Shown here one piece after another: positions 1 through 13,600 of a stretch of DNA of 64,000 nt. The notes beneath the pieces are model-generated. The model did not search any database. It was given only the letters and a program-made list of their open reading frames with translations, and was not told the DNA's origin. Every line of letters starts with the position of its first letter. The first letter of the stretch is position 1. Location: the NCBI GenBank assembly GCA_014526335.1, contig JACTAT010000039.1, positions 4,884,202 to 4,948,201 on the forward strand, read 5' to 3'. The position numbers and the translations under genes are program-made. This DNA is from Chrysaora quinquecirrha. Lineage: Eukaryota > Cnidaria > Scyphozoa > Semaeostomeae > Pelagiidae.

Positions 1-198
1 CCGCCCGCTCTGCCAGCTTTGCCTCTCGACGGCCCTGGCACCTCATCCTCCCATCCAACCACCGGGCTCTTTCTTTACTTTAACCAAAAAATCAAAAATA
101 ACAAGAATAAACCAAATGCTTAAAGATTAGTGGAATAAGAAAACATTTCTAAATCCTTGAGATAGCTGATCGCATAAATCATATACACTAGCACATAC

Positions 199-3186
199 CT
201 ACGTGTCATACCAGCATAGGAGGTTTCCGCCATACCGATACAGGCATGATCACCTTTGTTATTGAAATTGAAAACTTTAATCTGGATGCCTTTCTCGTCT
301 TTTCCATTGCACAGTTTCTGCAGCGAGATTTCAAATGGTCTCCAACTAAAAAAAATCAATAGAGGATTAGTAGACCTTATTCTGTTTCTTACAGAAAAAT
401 AAGCAAATCAAATGCCTTCATGTTGTGGCAACAAGCAAGTCCCCTTGCATCTTTTTATTCGGTAGCCTCCGTTACGATGGTTGCTAAGCATAAGTGGCTT
501 GACTTCCAGGCATGTGGCCGGTATCTTTCTGAAAGAGCAGCAGAGTTGGTGGTAGCATAAAAACGTTCATGAACAGTGTCTAACTGACGCTCGGAGGCAT
601 TGTTCACTGTGCGGTTAAGTGCGGTTGCTATCATTACTAGCCATAGAGCTTGTAGCTTGAGAGAAAGTGTTTGGCCTTAGCGCTTCCCACGCTTCTCCGA
701 TTCCAAGCGCTTCCGAGACCCTTTCTTTCGAAGCTGCCAACAACGGACATCCCTTCTCAAAAATACTCAAACTCTCGATATTTATCTTTATATTGTCGAG
801 AATTCAATTAATTTTTATAAGAGCAGCCTTTGTAAGAAACACCAGGATGAGATTTGGGTCATTTTTTTCTGTTTTCTCGAAAACTACTTGAGGCTTAACT
901 CAGCAGAGTCTACCAGCGTGAAGGCTCTAACTCAGAAACGCACTGTAAACATGTTTTAGATAAGGGAAGGAGGTGACAAAGGGCAGGGGAAACACGTCAG
1001 GCACCGAGGACGAGTCTACGCCCTATATATATGTATAGCGGATAACTGGAAAAAAGATGGTATTTCGATTTAGTTAATGGCTTGCTACGTATACAAAAGT
1101 GTCGAAAAATATTCTTATCAACAGTAAGCTTACTGATGCTTTACAGTGCGGTCGGTATAGGCACCTATTCTGTGGTGCGGTTGCTAGCTTTGTCAACAAA
1201 GCAACAAAGACGTTGGCAAATTGAAAGAAAGCGCTTTGTCTCAGCGTATTGCCCTATCACCTGAGCGCTTCTCCACTCCAGGTGCTTATATAAGGTATTA
1301 CCGAATTCTTACCGAGGTTCTGAATTTCTGAATATGACTTCTGATCGATAGACTGGATGATATCTATCGTCTTTCAACATTCTTTCCAACTCAAAATACG
1401 CATCACATTTTCCAAATATGTTCAGTCCTTTTTGGAGAGTTTCAACGCACTGAAACAAAGTTTAATATTTGTATTTATTGCTTGTTCATCAATCTCCTCC
1501 ACAGTCACGTATATCCTGCCCCGCTTTGACTTCTTATCCTGGAATTGAAGGTTGTATCCGTCAGACGTTTCTTGAGTTACCAAGCTAAACAGCCTCGTTT
1601 CTATGGATCCAATCAGCTGATGCTTATGAAGGTCTTTGGAAGTGAGGTTCTCTGAATCAAACACACTGAGTTTCAGGTTTTGATGTTCTTGGCTGTTTGT
1701 GTCCAGAATAAATGTTTCGGTGAACTGTCAAAATAAACATTGTACAGTATTAGCTGATGCATTTCCCGATGCATTTATCCGTCAGAGAAAGCGCAATGTA
1801 AGTGTAGTTGCTCGCTGAGTACAAGCAGCTAAAGAGCAGTAGCTAGTGCAGTCTTACATCGTAACTGCAGCTGATTTACCTCGACTCTTTGCCTTATAGT
1901 CCAAAGCCTTCAAACATCGAAAATGCCCCAAAAACCACCACAATAAAGCGGTCATTTACAATTGCCGTACTTTAATGGTTTGCGTCAGGAAAAGAATAAG
2001 AATGAGGCTGTTCCTCAGACCTCAATCTTGCATAGCAAATGTGAAGAATGCATAATATAAAAAATGGCACAAGTATTCGGAAAATGTTCTTCTCCCCTCC
2101 AATGCCGTAAAACCGGGCTTATGTGGACATTGCGAACAGTCAGGACTTGCTGCCGGCGATTATCTCCCTAATTCATCGCAATTGACCTGTCCACATACTG
2201 TATGCGCTCTGGCAACTAGTTTACAACATAGTTCCTTTTTGATGGCAACTAGTCGGTGTACATTTCCACAAAGTTGGGCATGTTCCACTTCTGCGATAAG
2301 CTGACAATTGATTTCCGTAAGCCGCAGTCAACGTGAGCGCGTTTTTGCGACTGCGATCAATTGCATCCTTTAAGTTCTGACCAGCTGTTGACATATCGAC
2401 TAAAGTTAGCAGTTACAACAAGTCGGCGTTAGCTCAGTCGTATCGTAGGTCGACATCAGGCCCTGTCCAAACGATCAAACATTGTTGATGAAACATTAAA
2501 AATTAGCTTGTCAAGCAAAATGTTTTACCGTTTGGCCACGTTACAAAGCAATGTTCCAAATGTTTGACAAACAATATTTGATCCATTGGCAAGGAGGAAG
2601 ACGAACAAAAAAGAAATGTACATTTCTAAGAAATTAACCTCGAAATTGACATGTCTATTTGTGAAATGAACATTGCCGCAGACGTTTCTAAAGTACCGTA
2701 TCAATAAATGATTAAAACTATGTTTGGGAAGGAAAACTGATGACTTTATGCTGGAAAAATGCGAATTAATCTTATAATACATGCAATGCCTACCTTTGGT
2801 TTATGGCAATTTGGAATGCACTCAGTCCTTCCGTACTCAATCCATTGCCCATACCTCTGTACATACAGCACGCAGATGGGATCACTGCTGCTAAAGGCAT
2901 CCATTTTGGGCAGTTCATCACATCTGACAAATAATTCCAATTTTCCACTAGGTAAAGGCTTAGAGGCATTAGCAGACCTGGGCCTACTGTTTGCCAATGG
3001 ACTTGCAGGTCTTCTTCCGTTTGCAGGGCTGGAGGGTCGTAGAGGTCGACGTCGTAAGGAGCTTCTGCTATCAAAAGTCTCTGCGCCTTCTATTTCACCT
3101 GTTGGGCTTTCGACCAAAATGACATTTTCTTTATCATGAGACGCATAATTGAAGACATTTTGTGGACTTGCTTGTGGAGAGTACAT
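199..3186 (-). CDS. Copine, N-terminal half (3' end off window)
   Basis: Calcium-dependent phospholipid-binding protein of the copine family: two C2 domains, then a vWA-like domain that lies beyond the left edge. Three exons are visible on the minus strand: 3186-2794 (131 codons, ends phase 0 at AAG|gtaggc), 1724-1313 (after ttttgacag, ends CG|gtaaga) and 345-199 (after a T-rich acceptor, ends TAG|gtatgt). Exon 1 carries a Ser/Pro/Arg-rich leader (about residues 1-85), then the start of C2A (KLELFVRC, SSDPICVLY). Exon 2 continues with HKPK|FTETFILD, finishes C2A and enters C2B; exon 3 gives WRPFEISLQKLC and GDHACIGMAE. Exon phases fit only if one base is restored in exon 2 near 1420-1432 (AAAAAGGAC run), where the C2B frame jumps; read literally it hits TGA. 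The leader is unusual, and the ATG at 3186 is the first in frame that I can support. Family call is firm; which copine is not. Confidence 0.85.
346..1312 (-). other. Copine intron 2
   Basis: Intron between C2B exons. I see no second gene in it. Short open frames at 667-891 and 1082-1264 show no recognisable protein pattern. Confidence 0.5.
2205..2440. repeat. Interspersed repeat family D, copy 1
   Basis: AT-moderate repeat built around phrases such as ggcaactagt and cagaacgctt, with inverted halves. Related copies lie at 8925-9150 and 25085-25450. Probably a non-autonomous DNA transposon; ends are not clear enough to name a superfamily. It lies in copine intron 1. Confidence 0.45.
2459..2600. 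repeat. Interspersed repeat family E, copy 1
   Basis: Begins with ggccctgtccaaacgatc and holds several copies of atgtttgacaaacaat-type sequence. Related copies are at 12712-13128, 50350-50640 and 61626-62100, all ending or starting with the same ggccagggcc-like terminus, so this is an inverted-repeat element family. This copy is short. Confidence 0.5.
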
Positions 3187-5573
3187 CCCTTGCTATATGC
3201 AAGTGACTGGAAATTCTCAAAATTTTTCACCACGAAGTTCAACTTCAGCTTTCACCGTGGTAACGTGAAACCAAAGAAATATGCAATCCCTGTTTACATA
3301 GCTGAAAGGACACTAAATAAAGAATACTTTTGTACTCGAAACGTATATATTGACAGAGAAAATACCGTGTTCCAGTGGTTCCAAGGTTGGACAAAAATAT
3401 ACCAAGTGTACAGTAGTCCAAGTTTACCACCTTGCTTTTCTCTGTCTCGCAGGGGCGCAAATGAGGGGGGGGTGTGGGGGGGTGTGACACCCCCCCCAAT
3501 AATTTTGCCAACCGGTCCCAGTAGCTACTTTATAGTGATAAAGTCGGTCCCGATCCGGCTCTGAACTAAATTATTTCCATTTTCAATAGTAATAAACAGA
3601 GTTGTACCCGAAACCCAAAGAAAAATCGGTAAAAAATTGCTCTCATGCAGATCATTGAACATTGAACTTAATTCACCACGCTGTTTTGCATAGCAGGAGA
3701 TAGTGATGATGTTTTCTTGAAAGAACAAATTAGCAAACAAAGGGCCAGAGCAGCTAGGCGGGACAACTTTCGGCCAATTGCAACCCAATCCCTTCATGAC
3801 AGTACAATGTATTGGTAGTCAATACTGCCGTTAGTCAGGAGATGCCTAGCTGTACAACAAAGACAAGTTGTGTCAGCCATTTCTGGCCTTATTTTTATGT
3901 TTCTGGACAATTCCGGGCGTCAGGCGACAACATCGACATAAATTTTGACAAAACTTGTTGTTTCTTAGGTTTTCTTCAACAGCTGGGCTGCGCAAAAAAT
4001 ACATTAAAAGAGTCCTGAAATGGTCACCAGAGCGATTCTAGCAACCCAATTTTTCAAAATTTTCCGGGGGAGCATGCCCCCGAACCCCCCTAGGTGGGTG
4101 CGCTTTTCGGCACACAAAGACCAATACCCTTCGGTCCCACTTCATGACACCCCCCCAATAATTTTTTCGATTTGCGCCCCTGCTGTCTCGTCTGTGTATG
4201 AAGTATTAAAACTTACCTACACCACACAATATTTGACTTGCACTTGATTTCATTTGTTTATGAATAAATGATAGAGCGATATTTAATATCTTCGATCATC
4301 CCACGACACCTGTCTATATTTCCATGTGAAATTGACCATCACCACAAATCGAAGAAAAAAGCGTTGTAATTTCCAAGGTTACAGTGCGTATAACAATAAA
4401 ACCAGAGCTTTGATATTCCAGTTTCACAACCTATCTCGGTTGCTACGGTAAATGAAATGACTGTGAGTTAATCTGTCGATGTTGTTACAACAACACAACA
4501 CAGGTCATTTCGCTCTTCCGCTATGAGATGGTTTCGCATTTATCCGTAATTTATCACGAACGAATCAATCCTATCCTTCCTTATCTCAAAGCTCCAAAAA
4601 TTTCACTTCAAATTTCGTCTGTGATTATACCTGATGAATAAATTCCACCACAAAATTCCATTTTGTGCGGAAATATTGACTTTGCAATAACATTTTCAAA
4701 ATGCCCAAGGTGACGTCTCATTGACCTATTCATTGCTTTGTATCACGCAAGTGTCCGCATTGAAAAACCAATCAATGAATTGAATGGAAAAAAATACATC
4801 ACACGCTTGAGATATATCCTTTCAGAAAAAGATTAGATTCTGCGGTGAAGTCTGTGAGAGGACGACACGGAGGAGAAAGAAGATTTTCGGTGGAGAGGAG
4901 GACTGATTATTTTTCCATGCGCAACGGAGCGGCTATTGTATTTGCATTGTTATTTCTAACGATCGCTTGTAGTCGCCCCACATCCGAGAGAGCGCGGAAC
5001 GGCGCTCCCTGGTTAATCCAGCTGGCTGTGTCATAAGGAACAGTGACCTCGAATTCGAGCAACAGTCAGAGTCACGCATTCATGATAAGAGCGGCAAAGA
5101 AAAGGTCAAGCTCTGTCTCTGAAGTTTATCTATAGATCCTAGCCATCCTAGTGACTTGAATATAACGAAAATTGAAATTAGTACTTGAAAATTATTTGCA
5201 TACAATGTTCAGCCGCAAATAAATAAAAGATGCATGTTTGACAAGTTTACAGTTTACAAAGTGAATGAAGTTTATGGTATAAATTATAAATATAGCTTAA
5301 ATATGTTCATGAAAAAGAAAACTTCAGTTTTAGATGTGGGGCTAACTTACAGGGTACCAGAACCTCAAAATCACAGGGAGTGAAAATAATAAATGTTTCT
5401 TAGGCATTGGGGCCAAAGGGCCAAGCCAGAGGTGCCAGAAGCAAGGCATTGGGGCACCAGGCATCAGGGCAGAAGCAACAAATTCAGGGCAAAACAATAG
5501 GAAAATCAAAGAATTTCACAATTTTTATGAGGGCAAGGGGGCAAGGGACCCCACTGCCCCCATGCTTCTTCAC
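3187..5573. other. Intergenic region between copine and MMACHC
   Basis: Holds the hAT element at 3450-4182 and otherwise AT-rich single-copy-looking DNA. MMACHC 3' exons would be expected here on the minus strand, but I could not find any. 5390-5500 is low-complexity DNA (ggcattgggg-type short repeats). The short open frame at 4845-5036 has no support beyond length. Confidence 0.5.
3450..4182. mobile_element. hAT-type non-autonomous element 1
   Basis: 733-bp element with terminal inverted repeats CAGGGGCGCAAAT / ATTTGCGCCCCTG, flanked on both sides by the same 8-bp target duplication CTGTCTCG (3442-3449 and 4183-4190). An 8-bp duplication and CAGGGG-type ends are hAT hallmarks. No transposase is present. 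Internal G-tract / gacaccccccc segments and a ccgggggagcatgccccc palindrome are shared with the element at 19084. Confidence 0.88.
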
Positions 5574-6476
5574 ATGTTTGAACTAATATCTTTGGTCTTC
5601 TGTTTGGGTGGACTTCATAGTCATGAATTTCTGTAATTTCAAATTCCTTGAACTGATCTTTGATATTCTTGAAGCAGTCTTTCATGCACTGATCTAGAGG
5701 GTCCTGGCGACTCAAGCAATCATATTTTTCATCTTGAATAAATGGTAGCAAACATTGCTCAAACATTTGGGGTATGCTTAAAATGGCAAATGCAAGGGTG
5801 TCTGCATTATATGGCAGCTGAAATGCTGGCTTTACTGCATCATTGTACCATTGGATCTGTATGGAAATATAAAACAATGCTGAGTTGAGTGGAGGTGTTG
5901 TTATTTATTTTAGTGTGCTGTGGACTGAGGTGTGTGGTCTGTGCACAGAGTTTGAGTCAGTGGTTTGAGTTTATTCCTGAACACGTCTTTGGGCTTTCTG
6001 GAAGGTGTACATAAATTCTCCTAACAAAGTGTGGCATGGCTTTGTGGTCCTTGTCATTTTTTCAGATTTTGTCTTTTGCCCTAATGTTGCCCACTGGGCT
6101 CATATTTGCTTAAAACTTCTCTATTCAATTAATTTTTTCTGCAAGGAAAGGGGGTGATTCTTATTATTGCTACTGCACACCAACCAAACCCCACACCCCA
6201 CACTCCCAAATGATGGCCGTAGTTTTTGCGTTTCTCCATTGATTTGTATTGTATGTCGCACATTCACGCAGCACGCGGCGCGCACACGCCCACAAAGTGG
6301 TCCGCAAAAGAAGCGGCCTAGAACGGCCTATGGCTTTGTTTGACTAGGCTCACCTTGAAAGGATATGCTTCTAGCCCAATAGGATCTATAAGAGCCTTTA
6401 TCTTTTCATGGAGATCTGCTACACTTACTGGAGAGAGAACTTCCACAGTCATTTCATCTTCAGGTGTTGAGCTCAT
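5574..6476 (-). CDS. MMACHC: MMACHC homologue, first two coding exons only
   Basis: Cytosolic cobalamin-processing protein (MMACHC/cblC family) that strips the upper ligand of vitamin B12. Exon 1 is 6476-6354 (41 codons, ATG at 6476-6474, ends TTCAAG|gtgagc); exon 2 is 5856 to about 5574 (after catacag). Both are phase 0 at the junction, giving EAYPFK|IQWYNDAVKPAF. Family landmarks are YNDAVKPAFQLP, the DPLDQC segment and the highly conserved DYEVHPNRRPKILVQT. The likely donor is ACAT|gtgaag at 5573. The family's remaining two thirds (about 180 residues, including the GG-W and B12-contact segments) are not recognisable downstream, so the gene is truncated, rearranged, or continues through exons I cannot see. 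A decayed copy of exon 1 lies immediately upstream. Identity is firm, functionality doubtful. Confidence 0.85.
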
Positions 6477-6481
6477 CGTGA

Positions 6482-6607
6482 CATTTTGCTTCTAGCCCAA
6501 TAGGCTCTATAAGATGCTTTTATCTTTTCATGGAGATCTGCTACACTTTCTGGGAGAGAGAAATTCCACAAGTCATTTCATTTGAAAATGTTGAGCTCAT
6601 CGTGGCA
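6482..6607 (-). pseudogene. Decayed tandem copy of MMACHC exon 1
   Basis: About 125 bp nearly identical to exon 1 (6354-6476), from the GCTTCTAGCCCAATAGG phrase to GAGCTCATCGTGGC, but with several single-base insertions that break the frame and without the TTCAAG|gtgagc donor. It lies head to tail next to the real exon, in its presumptive 5' leader. Confidence 0.8.
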
Positions 6608-7678
6608 TTTTGTTTTTTGGAGGGTCAACCTCGCTGAAAAATTTTGGCCTAAAAAAGGCCTAAAGCAGCAGCAACGCTCGCGTGCCTAGTAGCCTCCTTA
6701 CCTATGCTCAGTGGACAGTAGCTGCAAAATTGAAATGCGGAGCAGGGTTAGATGCCAGCCAGCTGGGTATGGATATTTGGGAGTCATAGGAATAGGCCTA
6801 TATGAAAAATTGCCGGCAGAGAATGTGCATGCAGTGTCTTGCCTCACTTGTTTGGCACGTGCGCACCCAAGTTTTTCAATAGAGCAAGAACAGGTTAACA
6901 ATAGGATGAAATAATAGAAAGGGGCTCTTGTACACCCGAGATCTCGTCTAAAAGGCCACGCTCTGCAATTTGGTGTCTTCTCTTGCAGCTTTCCATTCAA
7001 AAGACGTTTTGCCCATCCAATCACCTGATTCACCCAAATTCCCCCGTTTGCAGAGTATGGCTTTTTCCAATGAGATCTCGAGTGTGCAAGAACCCCTTTC
7101 TATTGTTCTCTCCTTTTGTTTACCCTATTGTTCTATTCAAAAACTCGAGTGTGCAAGTGCCCAACTCTGCAATCTGGCAAATTCCCTTTTCGCCCAACTT
7201 GCTAAGAAGTTTTGCCCAAACCATCATTGGCATTGGCCCAAGCCTGAAATGACACTGATAAGTTCTTTCTTGTAGCAGTAGTAGTAGGCATCCTGCCGTC
7301 TCGGGAGACGATGGGTTAGGCCCTGATTGATCAGGTAATTTGGTAGGGCAAAACGACCAAGAATGTTGGAAGAAAAGACCAGCTTGGGTGAAAATAAGTT
7401 GGGCGTAGAAGAAGTTGGGTAAATCAAACTGATACAATCTTGCTAATGAGATCAAACTTTCCTTTTCAGCATCCATCAATGCAGTGTTTCATATATTTAG
7501 CTATATTTGTACTATAAGTCATAATGTTTGCCCATCAGAACAGTACACCAAAATGCCTGTGTGCACCTAAGGGATGAGGGTTACACTTCTTAATGATGAA
7601 GAAAAGCATGGAAGATTTAATTTGACAGGATTTACAGTATTATTATATTGTGTTGTTAAATTTTAATGTACTTTTCAG
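6608..7678. other. Region between MMACHC and TTC4
   Basis: No recognisable exon. The missing first exon of TTC4 (translation start) should lie here or further left, but I could not identify it. 7120-7480 has open frames on both strands that look like composition shadows. Confidence 0.35.
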
Positions 7679-10600
7679 GAAGCACGTAAAATTCCAGCAT
7701 TTATAAATGAAGCACCAACCCAAGAAGAGATTGACGCCTCACCAGCACTTTCAGCTTTGCAAGCTTTGAAATATGAAGAAACAGATCCAGAAGGTGAGTG
7801 TTTTACCAATCCTCTCTGAAAGATGCTAACGGAAATAGGTATGAAACATACAGAACTAATGTATATTCATTCCACATGGGACTTAAGTACTTAGAAACTT
7901 TAGTACTTATCCTTGAAAGCCCAAAGGGTATTGTCTCCAAGCTATTTTTTGCTCTGCCCATTGTATCTAACTTTCTGAAAGTTTCTACTGAATGTTAAGG
8001 AGGTATTGTTTGCATTAGTTTAGCTCTGAAGAAGCCCTGAGTGCCAGGGCCTAATATTAACCAATTAATGGATATTTGACTGTTTATTTTTCTGTGTGTC
8101 TTCTGCCATTTTGTGTTGTTCCTCATTCATCATTTTATCGACTTGCTTCAACACAAGCATCTTAGATCCAGCGGAGCCTGTTGCCAGTCCTTTTCTTCGA
8201 AATAATATTGTTTGAATTATTTTTCATTGTCCATAGAGTCTGCTAAAGCCCACAAGGAAGATGGAAACTACAACTTTAAGCACGAAGAGTACAAAAAGCA
8301 ATCTTGGCATATAGTGAGGGTCTAAAGCAAAGTTTTGAAGATGTGGACCTCAGAGTTATTCTATTCACAAACAGAGCTGCTGCTCATTTCCATTTAGGTG
8401 AGTTGATAATAACAGGCTGCTTTTGATTACCCATATTCACAAATGTGTACTGTATAATCTATAATTTTTGAGTTGTACAAAAATTCAAAATTTGATAAAT
8501 AGTGGAAACAATTTTAGGCTTACTTAAAATCTTTTGTCTAACGCTCTTCAGAGTATGATTGCAGAAACAGACAGAAACAATAAAATAAGGCAGAATTTAT
8601 ACCCGATGTGGCTCGAAATGCACCAATCAGAAAGAGAAGCTGAAATTGGCATTGTGTTTTAAACACCAATCAGTTTGGGGACTAATTTGTCTCTATTATT
8701 TGCTTGCAGAAAATCACAGGAGTTCTCTAAATGATGCAAAAGAGGCATTGAAGTTGAATAGAAAACACAAAAAGGCATTGATTAGAGGTATTTTTGATTC
8801 AAACAAACTTAGTAAATATCAGTTTAAGTAAAAGATAGCAGTTTCTTAACCCAGAAGAATTGTACCAAATTATTCTCTTGATAACAACTTAAGCCATCCT
8901 TATGTTAATGTCCACAATATGATAGAACTGGATGCCAAATAGTTGCTTGTAGCTGCTGATTGCCGTTGCAAGAGCGATCATGTCGACTGGGACGACCGGA
9001 ATCAGTTTTCAACTTATTGCAAAAGTAGATCATTTTAAACTTTCTGGAATTATGTACTGATTTGTTGTCCTCAAAAAGGAACTAGTTGCAAACTTGTTGC
9101 CAGAACGCTTAGGGATATCAACAAGTCAGTTGCGATAAATTAGTTCCAAAAATTCTCCGATTAGCAATTGGTAACTATTTTCTGACTATGTGCAATGTCG
9201 ATATAGGCCTGGCTTTAAGCTTGATATAGGCTCCATGTGATTTGAAGATTAAGTTTATATGCTGTTTCTTGCAGGATTCTTCTCTGTTCTGCTTTTGCTC
9301 TAACACTCTTGTTTTTTCATATCAAACTCTTTTTAAGAATCCCAGACCCACCGGAAAAATGTTAATTTATTTTTTGAAGATTTTGAATTCTTATATTCAA
9401 TTCAATTTTCAATTCATTTTTATTTGTAGAAATACAATTTACAATAATAAAATGTACTCCACACGGCCCAAGAAAAGCAGAGCTTATCTTGCTTGGCCTA
9501 ACAAAACTAACAATTATTAAATTCTAAAATACTGGTTATAATCATAAAAAAAAAGGTTGCGCATAATAATAATATTAATTGATATCATAGTTTCTTACTT
9601 GCTTTAAGTATAACCGACTAACATTAAGGGATAACTTAAAATAATCAATTTTCCTAATATTCTGAAAAAGGGAATAAGGTTTTCTCATCTCTGTTCGCTG
9701 GTCATTTTTGTTCTATATTAATAGCTTTCAAAAGTTAGGTTCTTAAATTTTTTGCTAAAAGCCTTTCCATTAGATGTTAGTTTTAGTGACTCCGGGAGGT
9801 TATTCCAAAGTCGAGCACCCATATTTCTTATCATTTTATTTCCCCAAACTTTGTTGAATCGAGGTTGATATAAGGTTCATAATTCACAAGAGAGCCTTGC
9901 CGACTCTAGTACTCAAAGCAACGGATTATAAATAAGGTTAAATTTTGATTTTTTATGCTATTCTTGTTCTTTCTGCTTTCTTGTAGCTGCCATGTGCTGC
10001 TTCGAGTTAAAAGTCTTTGAAGACTGCATCAGATTTTGTGATGATGGGCTGCAAGTATCTTTTCATGATAAAGTATTTACAACTTTATGCTTTTTCAACT
10101 TCAGGTTTTCAGGGCATATGTCAATTGATTGATTTTCCAAATCGAATCCAGTGCTTCCAAGATTATCCATACGTCGTTTGACCAGCCTACGATCCCTTCG
10201 ATTATTCGGTCACCACTTCTAGCCACTGCTATAGCATGCTAGCTATACGCACTACAGTGGTGGATATGCACTACTATGATGGTAAATTATACCACCACAT
10301 CAAGCATAATAACCCACCACATAAAGCATAATAACCCACTACAGTAGTGCTATCCACCACAGTACGTAAAAAATACCACCACATCAAGCCACCACAGTAG
10401 TGGTTGTGCATATAGGGACTTCGAGAATTAATTCCCAAAAAACGGGAATCTTCCCGAAAACAAGCGAGGATTGAATAATTTCTCACAGACCTCTCCTTTC
10501 TCTTGATCTTGAAATGGATATTATATATGAGTTGTACTCATCTGAAATGATGTGAACTGCTTGATGCTCATACTACTGTCTGACTGAGTTACCCTTGTTT

Positions 10601-13600
10601 GAATACTTCACGATCTTGGATCTGCCTTTTAAGTTGTCTAAAGTTATGATATATGTCCCCGTGTTGTCTTTTCCGTGTTCTTGCTTAACTAAGTCCAGGT
10701 TGATCCAAACGAAAACAGGATTCATAATTTACGGACGCAAGCATCGGAAGAAAAAGTGAGTTCCTTATTTTATAGAATAGGTACAGTTGGACATTCGTGT
10801 TTTTGGAGGTATCCGTAGTTACAGTGTAACAGATTTTTGTATCATTTCTAGAAAAAGCAAGACAGAGATAAAAGAAAAACAGAGAGGAAAAACAAAGCCA
10901 TTTTCGAAAAACAAAGAAAACTTGTCAATGCGATACAGGTATCTGGTGAATTCATTCCGACCTGTAATCCCAAAATTCAACAAAATTTTTGACATCATTT
11001 CGAAAATCTAGCTTCACAACCAGGGTAAAGGTCTTGTAGTTCAACTTCTTCTGAGATCCTAGCAGCTGGCACTGATAACACTGTTGAATGTCACCGCCTT
11101 CACAAGAATATAAGGGCTCTCGGCCAGAACTTTCTTGAGTCTCAAGTTGAGCACTTCTTTCTTGTAAACCACTTTCCAATAAAAAACTAGTGATTCAGAT
11201 AATCTGCTCTTTCTCAAATACTAACTTTTTCATCTAGCATTCTCTTTGCTTTTTCTGTTTTAGGAACGTGGAATAAGCATCGAAAAGCCAGCGAAATTTG
11301 ATGATTATGATGATGATGAAAACTCAGAACTTGAAATATTCCGCTGGATCAAAGCAGCGGCCTCAGATCAACCACAACGTGACAAAATATACTTAGATGA
11401 CAAGAATGAACTGCATTGGCCGGTATATTTCTTATATCCTGAATTCAACCAATCAGATTTCGTAGAAGATTTTCATGAAAATCACAGGTGAATAGATTTT
11501 ATAGATAGGTCGCTCAGAACTACCATATTCCCTCGAACAAGCGCCCTCCCTCGAATAAGCGCCCTTTTTGGTTTGAGCTACCCATTCGGTTGGTCTCAGA
11601 CACTCCTTTGATACTTTATGTGCAAGCTCTTGATGGGAGGAATCTTTTGCTGGTTACTGAAGAGCTTGCTTTTTGTCAGAACGTTGGTTTATTCATCGTT
11701 TATTTATTCATCAGTAACTGCTCCTTTTTGAGACGTCTTTTTAATTACGCGCCGCGGGCACTTAATAGAGGAAATACATTTCTTAGCGTATAAATTACCG
11801 TTATAAAAACTGAAGTTCCCACGAACCGATAAGATTGCAGATTAAAAAAATACTCCGCTATCATTGGTGTCCACAGAAGATTGATTTTATCCAGGTTTTT
11901 GTTTCGAGTTTGATAAGTCCCATTCTGAGCATTAGGCCATCCAATTCAATTTTTCATGTAAATAGTTTTTGCTTTTGCTTAAGGCTGCCGATGCTGTTTG
12001 CGAAGAGTGGGACTAAAGCTTATGTAATGAGTCTAACAGGTGAATACCATGTTTTTTGAGAAACGGCCTAAGCACTAGAGATCGAGGAGGTGTAATCTAA
12101 AAATAAGTCGAGAATACCGTTTAACAAGCGTGTGGGTCCAGCCATATTCATTGTAGCCTATACCTTGTTCAGAGTTTTCTATCTTTCAGAATACCCATGA
12201 GTAGCTAATTTTGTATTTTTCCAAGATTTGTTGATCACTTGATGGTTATGTTCGACGAAAAGTGTCTTCCAGACTGGGATCAAAAGAGATCGTATAAATG
12301 GAAAAATCTTAAGGTATTTTTCTTCTGATGATTTTGTTTGACCATTTGTAATGGGTTGATTTTTACAGATTACAATTTAATTTCTCGAAACTTGTTTTCT
12401 GCATCTTTATCTTATAAAAGACTTGTGACTGATGTACTCTGTAATTATTGACTATTGATATATGCAAGAATGTCGAAACATGTTTCAAAACATACAAAAT
12501 GTCCTTTTTTTCTTAAATTTACCACTAGTGCTATTTCTACGATCTTTTTAGATTTACTTTGAAGATAAGCAACGAGAATTACTAGTGAAAATTCATACTT
12601 CGAAAACGTTGAAAGAAACTCTCAGTGATAAAAGGTAATTAATTACACTCCTTCATTCGTGTTTTTTTTTCATGCAGGCTCTTAGCTACCTAGAGATGTG
12701 CAATTTCCAGCTAACTACGATCAAACATTGTTTGTCAAACATTTGAGATTTGCTCTACAAGAAATGTCGGACCGTTTTGCACATCACAAAACATTTAGAA
12801 GCAGAATTCTTTCAGTAATGATTTTGTAATGACTCTAAAAACATTTCATGCTTGAATCAAGCCAAAAATGTTTGACCATCAATGTTTCGTGATTGTTTTA
12901 AAAAGCAAATTTCAAATGTTTGATGAACAATGTTTGATCGTTTGGCCAGGGCACAAAACATTGCTTGACAAGAAGAATTCACTCAGCGACGATTTTAAAA
13001 AAACTTCAAAAACATTTTCTTCTTGCATATAGACAAAAATGTTTGATTAGAAATGTTTCGTGATTGTTTTAACAAGAAAATTTCAATGTTTGATAAACAA
13101 TGTTTGATCATTTGGCCAGGGCCCAACGCAAGTTCAAGATCGACTCTTCTTCTGCTCACTTCTGTAATTCATGTACATTTTGATTCAGGCTATTGTTTCA
13201 ATCAATTTTTCAAAACCAGATGTAAACGAAGTTAGTTATTTGACTTGATCCCTCAGCTGGTCACCCATTTCCGTTTCTTGCTGTTCATTCTATATATGAA
13301 CAAATGTGTAGATGCATGACTCATCCATTCATCTACATTCTATTGTTTCTTGAAACCATTGCTAATGCGAAATCATATGTAAACATTACGCTAAAAACCT
13401 AATTATGATCTATATGTTTATCTATGCATCGCTAATTTTCAGCTTTTAAAGAGCAGCTTGCGAAGTTTACGGTTGCACAAGTTTTTATTTATGGCCCCTT
13501 GGAGCGTTTGTTTCAATGGAATTATCTATGAATAAACGTTAGTTTTCCTACCTTCATAACGAATTTCGGTAGTTAGTACAACTTCAGTATTCGGTGTCAT

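Noticed and set aside
3245..3564. Frames over the copine upstream region
   Set aside because: Cross the hAT element border and have no domain; not a gene.
4845..5036. 60-codon frame with a hydrophobic stretch
   Set aside because: Single short frame without splice context or family resemblance.
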